The notes under the pieces are model-generated. The model did no database searches. It was not told the DNA's origin and worked only from the letters and a program-made list of their open reading frames with translations. This document shows positions 18,551 to 27,327 of a stretch of 64,000 nucleotides of DNA, piece by piece (position 1 is the first letter of the stretch; each line of letters begins with the position of its first letter). The position numbers and the translations under genes were made by a program. The stretch is from contig CAYVUV010000322.1 in NCBI GenBank assembly GCA_964455095.1, forward strand, positions 11,911-75,910, read 5' to 3'. The stretch comes from CAYVUV01 sp964455095 (GTDB lineage: Bacteria; Desulfobacterota; Binatia; HRBIN30; CADEER01).

Positions 18551-19806
18551 GGCTACGCGTGCGGCGACTCGCTAGCGCTCTCGGAGGCGCGTTGCTGGTC
18601 GTTTGGGCTGGTTGCGCGCCGCGGCATCCGGCACCGCCTGCTGCGACGGTGGCGGCGGAGCCCTTCTGGCTGACGTTCTGGTGCGGACCGCCGCTGGCCG
18701 AGCTCGACGACGCGCGCGCGGCCGAGATCGCCGCGGCCGGGTTCACGGTCATCGGCCCGCCGTGCGAAGGGGGTTGGGACCCCGCCGCCAACCGGCGCGC
18801 CCTCGACGTCGCGGCGCGCCACGGTCTGCAGATGCTGCTCGGCGACCATCGCTTCGGCGCGCCGGTGGTCGAGACGCCCGACTGGGAGCAGGGCGTCGCC
18901 GCCGCGGTGGGTGCGTATCGCGACCATGCCGCCGTGGCGGGCTATTTCGTCATGGACGAGCCCGTCGTCGAGCAGTTCGAGAGCGTCGCCGCGGTCGTCG
19001 CGGAGGTGCGCGCGGCCGATCCGGCGCGCATCGCCTACGTGAACCTGCTGCCGAACTACGTCCCGCCCAAGAACCTCGGTGCCGCGAGCTACGCGGACTA
19101 TGTCGAGCGCTTCGTGGCCGAGGTGCGGCCACAGTTGCTGAGCTACGACTACTACCCCTTCGGGCGCGAGAAGGACCGCTCGACCTTCTTCGCCAACCTG
19201 GCCACCGTGCGCGACGCGGCGCTGCGGCACGGGGTGCCGTTCATGTTGATCGCGCTGGCCATGCCGCACGGCCCGTACCGCGATCCGACCGAAGCGGAGC
19301 TCGCCTGGCAGGTCTTTCACGCCCTGGCGTTCGGCGCCCGCGGCATCTCGTACTTCACCTATTGGACACCGCCGCCGCACGACGAGTGGAAGCACCGTTA
19401 CGGCCTGATCGAGCATGGCCGCCGCACGCTGCACTACTACCAGGTCGCGCGCATCAACCGGGCGCTGCGCGCCATGGCCGCCGAGTTGGCGCGGTACCGC
19501 TCGCTGGCGGTCGCCGACTCGGCGGGCGAGATCGGCGTAGCCCTTCCGATCGGGCCGATCGAGGCCATCGCCGGAGGCCCGGTCACCGCAGGGTTGTTTG
19601 CCGGCGCCCGCGGCGAGTTGGCCGTGCTGCTGGTCAACCGCGACTATCGCTACGGCGTGACGGCCCGATTGCAGCTGCGCCCCGATGCGGCGCCGCCCGA
19701 CGCTTTCGATGTGGACACCGGGCGATGGTCGGCGGTGGCTGAGTCGGCGTTTCTGCTGCCGCCGGGCGAGGCGCGGTTGATTCGTTTCGGCGGGCCGGGC
19801 CAATAG
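18547..19806 (+). CDS. Lipoprotein with a glycoside-hydrolase-like TIM-barrel domain
   Basis: The 419-residue product has a basic N-terminus and hydrophobic stretch ending in the lipobox WAGC (Cys23), indicating a lipid-anchored protein. The body (about 40-380) has barrel-like features: GGWDPAANRRALDVAARHGL early, YFVMDEPVVEQF with an acidic pair, LLSYDYYPFG, and GARGISYFTYWTP late. These resemble beta-galactosidase-like hydrolases (GH42/GH35-like clans), but I cannot assign a family. GTG 18547 overlaps the permease stop; GTG 18559 is an alternative. The pairing with an amino acid permease is unexplained. Confidence 0.7.
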   Translation: MRLRVRRLASALGGALLVVWAGCAPRHPAPPAATVAAEPFWLTFWCGPPLAELDDARAAEIAAAGFTVIGPPCEGGWDPAANRRALDVAARHGLQMLLGDHRFGAPVVETPDWEQGVAAAVGAYRDHAAVAGYFVMDEPVVEQFESVAAVVAEVRAADPARIAYVNLLPNYVPPKNLGAASYADYVERFVAEVRPQLLSYDYYPFGREKDRSTFFANLATVRDAALRHGVPFMLIALAMPHGPYRDPTEAELAWQVFHALAFGARGISYFTYWTPPPHDEWKHRYGLIEHGRRTLHYYQVARINRALRAMAAELARYRSLAVADSAGEIGVALPIGPIEAIAGGPVTAGLFAGARGELAVLLVNRDYRYGVTARLQLRPDAAPPDAFDVDTGRWSAVAESAFLLPPGEARLIRFGGPGQ

Positions 19807-19811
19807 CTCCA

Positions 19812-19993
19812 AGACCCCGAAGGGGTCAGATTCGTCAGCCCAGGGCAACGGCCTGGGTTGAGACGACGCGAATGTCCGAAGCCCTGAAGAGGCGCAACTA
19901 GCCGCGTGTTCCGCCCTTTCAGGGCTGAGTTCAAACGATACGCTCAACCCAGGGCGTTGCCCGGGCTGATGAATTCGACCCCTTCGGTGTCAT
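19812..19993. repeat. Nested palindromic repeat element, copy B
   Basis: This diverged second copy of the 6885-7067 element has the same order of arms: an outer GACCCCGAAGGGGTC-like arm at 19813-19827, a CAGCCCAGGGCAACG arm paired with CGTTGCCCGGGCTG, and an inner GAAGCCCTGAAGAGGCG arm paired with CGCCCTTTCAGGGCT. More mismatches than copy A. It again precedes a same-strand gene, ending 98 bases before yceH. The rest of the 19807-20091 gap shows nothing else. Confidence 0.8.
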
Positions 19994-20091
19994 ACGACTC
20001 CGCCACTTCGTTTGTGCAACGTCGCGAGTCCCTACCTCACCCATTCGACAGCTGGCGGCGGCGCGGCGTTCCGGGTAGATTGCCAGCCCTC

Positions 20092-20751
20092 ATGCACCTG
20101 GAAGTCCAGCTCAAGCCACACGAGGCGCGTCTGTTCGGCGTGCTGATCGAGAAGGCGTTCACCACGCCGGATCAGTGCCCGCTGACGCTCAACGCCGCGA
20201 TCAACGGCGCCAACCAGAAGAGCAACCGCGAGCCGGTGCTCGATCTGACCGAGGACGAAGTGTCGATGGCGCTCGAGGGCCTGGTGCAAAAGCACCTGGT
20301 GCGCCGGGTCTTCCTCGAGCACAGCCGGGCGGAGAAGTTCAGTCACCGCGGCGGCGAGATGCTCACCGTCGGCGCCCCGGCGCTGGCGACGCTGGCCGAG
20401 CTGCTGATGCGCGGGCCGCAGACGCCCGGCGAGTTGCGCGGGCGGGTCAGTCGCATGACCCCGCTGGCATCGCTCGACGAGCTCACGGCGGCGCTCGAGC
20501 CGCTGATCGAGCGCGGCTACGCCAAGCGCATCGACCCGCTGCCGGGCTCGCGCGCCGAGCGCTACGTGCAGCTGCTCTGTCCCGGCCTGCACCCGCTCGA
20601 CGCGCCCGCGCCCGCGGCCGCCAGCGCCCCTGCCGCGCCGCCGTCACCGCAGCTCGTCGAGCGCGTCGCGACCCTCGAGCGGGAGGTCGATCAGCTGCGC
20701 CACCGCCTCGCCTCGCTCGCGGCGCAGTGCGGCTACCCACTCGACGACTGA
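20092..20751 (+). CDS. yceH: YceH/DUF480 family protein
   Basis: This 219-residue protein matches the YceH (DUF480) family: LKPHEARLFGVLIEKAFTTP, then CPLTLNAAINGANQKSNREP, the family's signature block. It has two winged-helix domains and a C-terminal coiled-coil tail (VERVATLEREVDQLRHRL, about 192-210). The function is not established; the fold suggests a regulator or nucleic-acid-binding role. ATG 20092 gives the standard family start. A 51-base gap separates it from the polysaccharide operon. Confidence 0.92.
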   Translation: MHLEVQLKPHEARLFGVLIEKAFTTPDQCPLTLNAAINGANQKSNREPVLDLTEDEVSMALEGLVQKHLVRRVFLEHSRAEKFSHRGGEMLTVGAPALATLAELLMRGPQTPGELRGRVSRMTPLASLDELTAALEPLIERGYAKRIDPLPGSRAERYVQLLCPGLHPLDAPAPAAASAPAAPPSPQLVERVATLEREVDQLRHRLASLAAQCGYPLDD

Positions 20752-20802
20752 GCGCACGATCACACGGCGCACTGATCGCTGAACCGCGGAGAAGATGAAA
20801 CC

Positions 20803-21819
20803 ATGATCGGGATCGCGGTCTGTGGAGCGGGCAGCTGGGGAAAGAACCTGGTGCGCAATTTCGCTGCGCAAGGCGGGGCCTCGCTCAAGTACATCGTCGA
20901 TCTCAGCGAGAAGACTCGTGCGGCGATGGCCCAGTTGTATCCGCAAGCGACGGTGACGGCGGAGCTGTCGGCGGCGCTGAACGATCCGCAGGTACAAGGC
21001 GTGGTCGTGGCGGTCGAGGCGCAGCACCACTTCCACATTGCCAGAGAGGCGTTGCGGGCCGGCAAGCACACATTCGTCGAGAAGCCCCTGACGGTCGCGG
21101 CGGCCGATTCGGAAGAGCTCATTCGTCTCGCCGAGTCGCGGCGACTGACGCTGATGGTCGGACACATCCTGCGCCATCACCCCGCCGTGGCTTACATGCG
21201 CAAGATGATCGCCGACGGTCAGATCCGCCCGCTCTATCTCTATACGCAGCGGCTCAACCTGGGTGTTGTCCGCCGCGAGGACAATGCCTGGTGGTCGTTG
21301 GCGCCGCATGACATCTCGATCGCCTGCGACCTGCTCGACGCCGAGCCCGTGTCGGTGTCGGTGTGCGGCCAATCGTATCTGCAACCAGGCGTCGAGGACG
21401 TGTGCTTCGCGACCGTGCGCTTTACCGGTGGACGGATTGCGCACATACACGTCTCCTGGCTAGACCCGCACAAAACTCGCAAGGTGACGCTGGTCGGAGC
21501 CAAGAAGATGATCGTGTTCGATGACATGGACGCGTCGGAGAAGATTCGCGTTTACGACAAGGGTGCTGACGTGAAGGAGGACGTGAACGATTTCGCCGAG
21601 GCGATCACCCTGCGCATCGGGGACATTCACATTCCCAAGGTCGCGTCGCAGGAGCCGTTGAGCCTCGAGTGTCGCCACTTCCTCGACGCGATCGAGCATG
21701 GCATCACGCCGCTGAGCGACGGGCACGACGGGCTGCGCGTGGTGAAGGTGCTCGAAGCCGGTGCGCGCTCGCTGAGCCGGGGTGGAGCGCCGGTGGAGAT
21801 TGCGCCCGCCGGCGTGTGA
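20803..21819 (+). CDS. wbpB: Gfo/Idh/MocA-family sugar oxidoreductase (WbpB/WlbA-like)
   Basis: This 338-residue NAD(P)-dependent oxidoreductase has the Rossmann motif CGAGSWGKN at the N-terminus and the family's EKP motif (HTFVEKPLTV). Placed before WbpD-, WbpE- and WbpI-like genes, it most likely oxidises C3 of UDP-GlcNAcA to the 3-keto sugar, the first step specific to UDP-2,3-diacetamido-2,3-dideoxy-uronic acids in Pseudomonas and Bordetella O-antigens. That role rests on gene order and family. ATG 20803 has GAGAAGATGAA upstream. It is the first gene of a 12-gene operon. Confidence 0.88.
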   Translation: MIGIAVCGAGSWGKNLVRNFAAQGGASLKYIVDLSEKTRAAMAQLYPQATVTAELSAALNDPQVQGVVVAVEAQHHFHIAREALRAGKHTFVEKPLTVAAADSEELIRLAESRRLTLMVGHILRHHPAVAYMRKMIADGQIRPLYLYTQRLNLGVVRREDNAWWSLAPHDISIACDLLDAEPVSVSVCGQSYLQPGVEDVCFATVRFTGGRIAHIHVSWLDPHKTRKVTLVGAKKMIVFDDMDASEKIRVYDKGADVKEDVNDFAEAITLRIGDIHIPKVASQEPLSLECRHFLDAIEHGITPLSDGHDGLRVVKVLEAGARSLSRGGAPVEIAPAGV

Positions 21820-21833
21820 CAGGGGGTGCCGGG

Positions 21834-22424
21834 ATGTCCGACACGACGGCCAACTACTTCGTTCATCCCAGCGCATACGTCGATGAAGGCGCGGTCATCG
21901 GCGCGGGCACGAAGATCTGGCACTTCTGCCACGTCATGTCGGATGCGCAGATCGGCAGCGGGTGCGTGCTGGGGCAAGGCGTCAATATCGGATCGCGGGC
22001 GCGCCTGGGCGACAACGTCAAGGTCCAAAACCATGTGTCGATCTACGACGAGGTGACCCTGGAGGACGACGTGTTTTGCGGGCCGAGCGTGGTGTTCACC
22101 AACGTGCGCACGCCGCGCGCGCACGTCTCGCGCAAGCATGCCTACGACCGGACGATCGTCCAGCGCGGCGCGACGCTGGGCGCCAATTGCACGATCGTCT
22201 GCGGCGTGACGATCGGTCAGTATGCGTTCATTGGCGCCGGGGCCGTGGTGACGAAAGACATCCCGCCCCATGCCCTGGTGCTCGGCAACCCCGCGCGACA
22301 GCAGGGGTGGATGTGCCAGTGTGGCGAACGGCTGGCGCCGCAGAACGACCACGCTACGTGTGGTGTGTGTCGCTCGCAGTATCAACTCAGCGCGGGGCAG
22401 TTGTTGCCGCACGAGCCAAAGTGA
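21834..22424 (+). CDS. wbpD: Left-handed beta-helix N-acetyltransferase (WbpD/WlbB-like)
   Basis: This 196-residue hexapeptide-repeat acyltransferase (YFVHPSAYVDEGAVIGAGTKIWHF, shared with WbpD/WlbB) has a long run of [LIV]-G-x4 repeats over residues 8-160. Its C-terminal Cys-rich tail CQCGERL...CGVC looks like a small zinc knuckle. It should acetylate the 3-amino group of UDP-GlcNAc(3N)A using acetyl-CoA. ATG 21834 lies 14 bases after the oxidoreductase stop. The zinc-knuckle tail is an addition relative to the minimal enzyme. Confidence 0.9.
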   Translation: MSDTTANYFVHPSAYVDEGAVIGAGTKIWHFCHVMSDAQIGSGCVLGQGVNIGSRARLGDNVKVQNHVSIYDEVTLEDDVFCGPSVVFTNVRTPRAHVSRKHAYDRTIVQRGATLGANCTIVCGVTIGQYAFIGAGAVVTKDIPPHALVLGNPARQQGWMCQCGERLAPQNDHATCGVCRSQYQLSAGQLLPHEPK

Positions 22425-22444
22425 ATCGAAGGCATCGCGTCGAG

Positions 22445-23596
22445 ATGACGCAGACCCTGGCAAAAGCGCCGCTCGCCATGCAGGTTCCACTGTTGGACCT
22501 CAAGGCCCAGTACGCCGCGCTGCGCGAGGAAATGCTGCCGGCGATGGCGCGCGTGCTCGAAGGCCAGCAGCTGATCAATGGGCCCGAGGTCGCGGAGCTG
22601 GAAGCGGCGATCTGCCGGTATTGCGACTGCGCCGCCGCCGTGGGGATGTCCAGCGGCACGGACGCGCTGCTGTGCAGCCTGATGGCGCTGCGCATTGGAG
22701 CGGGCGACGAGGTCATCACCTCGCCGTACACGTTCTTCGCCACCGCCGGCTCGATCTGGCGCGTCGGGGCCAAGCCGGTGTTCGTCGACATCGATCCAGT
22801 GACGTTCAACATCGACGTGTCTGGCATCGAGTCTGCGATCACTCCCAAGACCAGAGCGATCATGCCCGTACACCTGTTCGGTCAGATGGCCGACATGGAC
22901 CCGATCATGGCCGTCGCCGCCAAGCACAATCTGTACGTGATCGAGGACGCGGCCCAGGCGATCGGCGCCGTCTATAAGGGCCGCAGGGCCGGGTCGATCG
23001 GCACCGTCGGCTGCTTCAGCTTCTTTCCCTCCAAGAATCTCGGCGGCGCCGGCGACGGGGGTATGGCCACGGTGCAAGACCCGCGGCTCGGCGAGCGCCT
23101 GGCGACGTTCCGCAACCACGGCGCCCACTCCAAATACGACCACCACTTCGTCGGTGGCAACTTCCGACTCGATACGATCCAGGCCGCGTACCTGCTCATC
23201 AAGCTCAAGCACCTCGACGACTGGAGCGCCAAGCGCCGCGCCAACGCCGCGCTGTACGATGCGCTGCTGGGCGGCATCGAGCCGGTGGTCACGCCGGTGA
23301 TCGCGCCCCACAACGTCGCGATCTACAACCAGTACGTCCTGCGCGTCGAGCGCCGCGATGCGCTGCGGCAGCATCTATCGGAGCACGGCGTCGGCACGGC
23401 GATCTACTACCCGCTGAGCCTGCACGAACAGGAATGCTTCCGCGAGCTGGGGTACCGCCGCGGCGATTTCCCGCACAGCGAACGCGCGGCCGCCGAGACG
23501 CTGGCGATTCCGATCTATCCCGAGCTGAGCGACGAGCAGATCCGCTACGTCGCCGACACGATCCGCGGATTCTACGCCGGCCGCGGCGCAGCATGA
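22445..23596 (+). CDS. wbpE: DegT/DnrJ/EryC1 sugar aminotransferase (WbpE/WlbC-like)
   Basis: This 383-residue PLP-dependent aminotransferase contains the family motifs SSGTDALL, SPYTFFATAGS, EDAAQAIGA and FFPSKNLGGAGDGG with the PLP-binding Lys197. It should transaminate the 3-keto sugar nucleotide produced by the WbpB-like enzyme, using glutamate. ATG 22445 gives an 11-residue extension before MQVPLLDLKAQY, the typical family start; ATG 22478 is an equally possible start. Its stop overlaps the next start codon (ATGA). Confidence 0.92.
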   Translation: MTQTLAKAPLAMQVPLLDLKAQYAALREEMLPAMARVLEGQQLINGPEVAELEAAICRYCDCAAAVGMSSGTDALLCSLMALRIGAGDEVITSPYTFFATAGSIWRVGAKPVFVDIDPVTFNIDVSGIESAITPKTRAIMPVHLFGQMADMDPIMAVAAKHNLYVIEDAAQAIGAVYKGRRAGSIGTVGCFSFFPSKNLGGAGDGGMATVQDPRLGERLATFRNHGAHSKYDHHFVGGNFRLDTIQAAYLLIKLKHLDDWSAKRRANAALYDALLGGIEPVVTPVIAPHNVAIYNQYVLRVERRDALRQHLSEHGVGTAIYYPLSLHEQECFRELGYRRGDFPHSERAAAETLAIPIYPELSDEQIRYVADTIRGFYAGRGAA

Positions 23597-24723
23597 TGCA
23601 TCGCACGCTCAAAGTGATGACCGTGGTGGGCGCCCGGCCGCAGTTCGTCAAAGCGGCGGTCGTCAGCCGCGCGATCGCCGGGTTCAACGAGCAGTCCGTC
23701 GCGACGAGGATCGACGAGGTCATCGTCCACACCGGCCAGCACTACGACCACGACATGTCGCAGGCGTTCTTCACCGAGCTGCAGATTCCGCCGCCGAAGC
23801 TGAATCTCGACATCGGCTCGGGCGGGCACAGCGAACAGACGGGCCGCATGCTGGAGGCGCTGGAGCCGGTGATGATGCGGGAAGAGCCCGACTGGTTGCT
23901 GGTCTACGGTGATACCAACTCGACCCTCGCCGGCGCGCTGGTGGCGGCGAAGCTCCAGATCCCGATCGCCCACGTCGAAGCCGGCCTGCGCAGCTTCAAC
24001 CGGCGCATGCCCGAGGAAATCAACCGCGCGACGACGGATCACCTCTCGACGCTGCTGTTGACGCCGACGGGCACGGCGACGCGCAACCTGGCGGCCGAGG
24101 GCATCACCGCCAACGTGCACCAGGTCGGCGACGTCATGTACGACTCCGTGCGCCGCTACGAAGCACAGGCCGAGGCGCGCACGGACGTGCTGACGCGGCT
24201 GGGGCTCACATCCGGCGGCTATTATCTCGCCACCGTGCATCGGGCCGAGAACACGGACGATCCCGATCGCCTCGACCGTATTCTCGGCGCCTTCGAGCGC
24301 CTCGACCGGCCGGTGATCCTGCCGCTGCATCCGCGCACGCGCCGGACGCTCGGCGCACGCAGCGGCATCGGCAACCTGCGCCTGATCGATGCCCAGCCCT
24401 ACCTCGATATGTTGACGCTCCAGCGCCACGCGCGGATCGTGCTGACGGACTCCGGCGGCATACAGCGGGAAGCTTACTGGCTCCAGCGCCCGTGCGTGAC
24501 GTTGCGCGACGAGACCGAGTGGGTCGAGCTCGTCGAGTCCGGCTGCAGTCGCGCGGTCGGCGCCGATGAGCACCGGCTGTTGCGCGCCGTCGCCGATTTC
24601 GAAGCCGCCGGCGCGCGCTTGCCCGCGGACCGACCGAGGAATCTGTTCGGCGACGGAGACAGCGGGAGCCGCATTGTTCAGCTGCTCGCAGCCGCCTCAA
24701 CCGGGAGCCTGCAACGCTCGTGA
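23593..24723 (+). CDS. wbpI: Non-hydrolysing UDP-N-acetylglucosamine 2-epimerase, copy 1 (WbpI/WlbD-like)
   Basis: This 376-residue epimerase has VVGARPQFVKAA, HTGQHYDHDMS, YGDTNSTLAGA (Asp107), HVEAGLRSFNRRMPEEINR with catalytic Glu129 and Glu141/142, and TVHRAENTDD. The MPEEINR subtype is typical of the WbpI/WlbD branch, which converts UDP-GlcNAc(3NAc)A to the manno epimer. With the three preceding genes it completes the pathway except for the UDP-GlcNAc 6-dehydrogenase (WbpA), which is not in the window. It overlaps both neighbours by four bases. Confidence 0.9.
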   Translation: MMHRTLKVMTVVGARPQFVKAAVVSRAIAGFNEQSVATRIDEVIVHTGQHYDHDMSQAFFTELQIPPPKLNLDIGSGGHSEQTGRMLEALEPVMMREEPDWLLVYGDTNSTLAGALVAAKLQIPIAHVEAGLRSFNRRMPEEINRATTDHLSTLLLTPTGTATRNLAAEGITANVHQVGDVMYDSVRRYEAQAEARTDVLTRLGLTSGGYYLATVHRAENTDDPDRLDRILGAFERLDRPVILPLHPRTRRTLGARSGIGNLRLIDAQPYLDMLTLQRHARIVLTDSGGIQREAYWLQRPCVTLRDETEWVELVESGCSRAVGADEHRLLRAVADFEAAGARLPADRPRNLFGDGDSGSRIVQLLAAASTGSLQRS

Positions 24724-25520
24724 CCGACACCCTGGTGCAACCCTTTCGCCTGCTCTGGGCGAATCGCCGGACGCTGGCGCAGACCACCGCGACAGACCTC
24801 CGCGCGCGCTACGCCGGCTCGGCTTTCGGCCTGGCGTGGCTGGTCCTCTATCCGCTGTTGTTTCTCGGCTGTTATGCCCTGGTCTACGTCTACATCTTCA
24901 AGGTGCGCCTGGCGCTGTTCGGAGCCGACGAATACGTCGTGCTCATCTTCTGCGGGCTGATCCCGTTTCTCGCCTTCTCCGAAAGCCTGGCCACCGGGAC
25001 CGGTGCGGTCGTTGCCAACGCCAGCCTCATCAAGAACACGCTGTTCCCGATCGAGCTGTTTCCCGTCAAGGCGGTTCTGGCGTCGCAAACCATGCAGATC
25101 GTCGGGCTCGGCCTGCTCCTGAGCGCGGTCGGATTCGCCGGTCGCCTGACGCCCTGTGCGGCGCTGCTCCCGGTCGTCTGGGTGTTGCAGCTGATGTTCA
25201 CGACCGGTGTGGTGTGGATCCTCGCCAGCACCAACGCGCTCCTCCGCGATCTGCAGAACATGGTCGCGATCGCGATCCTGGTGCTGATGATGGTCAGCCC
25301 GATCGCGTACACCGAGGACATGGTGCCGGCGAGCCTGCAGACGCTGCTGAAGCTCAATCCGCTCGCCTACATCATCATCGCCTACCAGGACATCCTGTTT
25401 CGCGGCCAGTTGCCCAGCCCCCGCATTCTCATCGGGCTGCCGCTGTTGAGCGTCGGCACGTTCTTTCTGGGCTACTGGTACTTCAGCCGGCTCAAGGGGG
25501 TGTTCGCGGACAATGTCTGA
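24720..25520 (+). CDS. wzm: Polysaccharide ABC exporter permease (Wzm-like, ABC-2 type)
   Basis: This 266-residue membrane protein has six predicted helices and the ABC-2 polysaccharide-export pattern: DLRARYAGSAFGLAWLVLYP near the N-terminus and LNPLAYIIIAYQD before the last helices. It forms the transmembrane channel that exports lipid-linked O-polysaccharide across the inner membrane, with the ATPase encoded next. GTG 24720 overlaps the previous stop (GTGA). The C-terminus overlaps the ATPase start by eight bases. Confidence 0.93.
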   Translation: MTDTLVQPFRLLWANRRTLAQTTATDLRARYAGSAFGLAWLVLYPLLFLGCYALVYVYIFKVRLALFGADEYVVLIFCGLIPFLAFSESLATGTGAVVANASLIKNTLFPIELFPVKAVLASQTMQIVGLGLLLSAVGFAGRLTPCAALLPVVWVLQLMFTTGVVWILASTNALLRDLQNMVAIAILVLMMVSPIAYTEDMVPASLQTLLKLNPLAYIIIAYQDILFRGQLPSPRILIGLPLLSVGTFFLGYWYFSRLKGVFADNV

Positions 25521-27327
25521 CCTGGCGATTCAAGCCGAAGAGCTGGGCAAGATGTTCCGCCTCTACCGGCGGCCGGCCGACCGCGTACTGGACGCCCTCG
25601 GCGTCAACCGCCTGCTGTTCTGGCGTCAGCGATATTACAGCGAGTTCTGGGCCCTGCGCGGGCTGAAGATCGAAGTGGCCAAAGGCGAGCGCCTGGGCAT
25701 CATCGGACCCAACGGCGCCGGCAAGAGCACCCTCCTGAAGATCCTGTGCGGCACCGTCCGCCCGACCGAGGGCCGCTTTCGCATCCGCGGACAGGTGCAG
25801 GCGCTGATGTCGCTGGGCACCGGCTTCCACCCGGAGTTCACCGGCCGGGAGAACATCCGCGCGTCGCTGGCGTATCACGGCCTGGCGCGGCGAATCGTCC
25901 GCGCCAAGGAGGAGGAGATCGTCGACTTCGCCGAGCTGGAGGACTTCATCGACCAACCGGTGAAGACCTACTCGGCCGGCATGTACGCCCGCCTGGCGTT
26001 CGCGACGGCGACGGCGATCGAGCCGGAGATTCTGATCATCGATGAGATCCTGGGCGCCGGTGACGCGTACTTCGCCGGCAAGTGCGTCGAGCGGATGAAG
26101 GACATCACCGAGCGCAACGGCGCCACGGTGCTGTTCGTCAGCCACGACCTGGGTTCCGTCCAGCGGTTGTGCACGCGCTTGATCTGGATGGAGCGCGGCC
26201 GCATCCGAATGGCCGGGCCGCCCTATGCCGTGCTGCGCGCCTATCTGGATCACCTGCGCGCCGAGCAGGACCTGCGCCATCGCGCGCAGGAGATGCACAT
26301 GAGCGGCCCGCAGGCGCGGACGCTGGCGGCGCCGGACGATGTGGCTCGCCACGTCGTGTTTCGCCTGCGCGTCGCGCCGGGCAGCCCGCGCCATGCGCAT
26401 CCGATCTATGCGATCAACCTGACCGAGCGCGGCCAGGCGCTGGGCGAGATCGACGTCGGCGCTCCGATGGACAATTCGGTCAGCTACGCGCACCACCTGA
26501 TCGACGATCCGACCCTGACCAATTGGGGCGCGCCGCGCCGACAGGGAGACCAGACACTGCGCTGCTTCACGGACACGGGCGGCCGCGACGGCCACGCCCC
26601 GTTCGTGTTCTCGGTCCCGACGCACCTGCTGGAGTCGCCCCACAGGCTGGAGTTGAGCATCAAACACCAATGCGCAGCGGGCGAGTCGGTGTTGGTCGAG
26701 GTGTTCCACGAGCGCGCCTATCGGGCGGTCGGCACCTTGACTCCGCCGGCCCAACCGATGCCGGTGTCCGATTGCTTCCCGGTGATCCTGAGCGGCCCCG
26801 CAGCGCTGGCGGAGTCAGGACCCGCCGATGATGCCGCTCCCGCGTCGGCGGCCTGCCGCATCGTCTCCGTCGACTTCGAGATTCCCGGTCGCGGCTCGAC
26901 GCGCGTCATCACGCTCGGAGCGGAGTTGCTCGTGCATGTCACCTACGAGGCGGAGGAAGCGATCGTCGACCCGGTGTTCGGCGTGACCATTCATCGCACC
27001 GACGGTCTGCAGATGGATCACCAGAACAGCAAGCTCCTGTGCGGCGACGTGGGCCGAATTCAGGGACGCGGGACGGCCACGTTCCGTTTTGCGCCGCTGC
27101 GGCTGGGCATCGGTGAGTACGCGGTGAGCGTCGAGATCCTCGAGTATCTGGATCTGGAGCACTGGCACGAACCGCCGCCGCCGCACGACGTGCACGACCG
27201 ACGATATCGCCTGTCGGTGTTTCCGCCGACGCCTGACTACACGGACCGCGGCGCGGTGTTGCAGGAGTGCCAATTCACTTTGTCGCCAGGGGATGCCCGC
27301 ACGGCGTCGACGCCGAACGAGTCATGA
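25513..27327 (+). CDS. wzt: Polysaccharide ABC exporter ATPase (Wzt-like) with enlarged C-terminal region
   Basis: This 604-residue ATPase has the nucleotide-binding domain in 1-235: Walker A GPNGAGKS (65-72), signature YSAGM (153-157), Walker B LIIDE (174-178) and H-loop His211. The rest is unusually long. The last 150 residues (about 450-600) look like the Wzt C-terminal beta-sandwich that recognises the modified chain terminus. An additional beta-rich stretch (about 285-425) precedes it. Known Wzt proteins with one recognition domain are nearer 400-450 residues. The four-base overlap with the next gene is an ATGA junction. Confidence 0.9.
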   Translation: MSDLAIQAEELGKMFRLYRRPADRVLDALGVNRLLFWRQRYYSEFWALRGLKIEVAKGERLGIIGPNGAGKSTLLKILCGTVRPTEGRFRIRGQVQALMSLGTGFHPEFTGRENIRASLAYHGLARRIVRAKEEEIVDFAELEDFIDQPVKTYSAGMYARLAFATATAIEPEILIIDEILGAGDAYFAGKCVERMKDITERNGATVLFVSHDLGSVQRLCTRLIWMERGRIRMAGPPYAVLRAYLDHLRAEQDLRHRAQEMHMSGPQARTLAAPDDVARHVVFRLRVAPGSPRHAHPIYAINLTERGQALGEIDVGAPMDNSVSYAHHLIDDPTLTNWGAPRRQGDQTLRCFTDTGGRDGHAPFVFSVPTHLLESPHRLELSIKHQCAAGESVLVEVFHERAYRAVGTLTPPAQPMPVSDCFPVILSGPAALAESGPADDAAPASAACRIVSVDFEIPGRGSTRVITLGAELLVHVTYEAEEAIVDPVFGVTIHRTDGLQMDHQNSKLLCGDVGRIQGRGTATFRFAPLRLGIGEYAVSVEILEYLDLEHWHEPPPPHDVHDRRYRLSVFPPTPDYTDRGAVLQECQFTLSPGDARTASTPNES

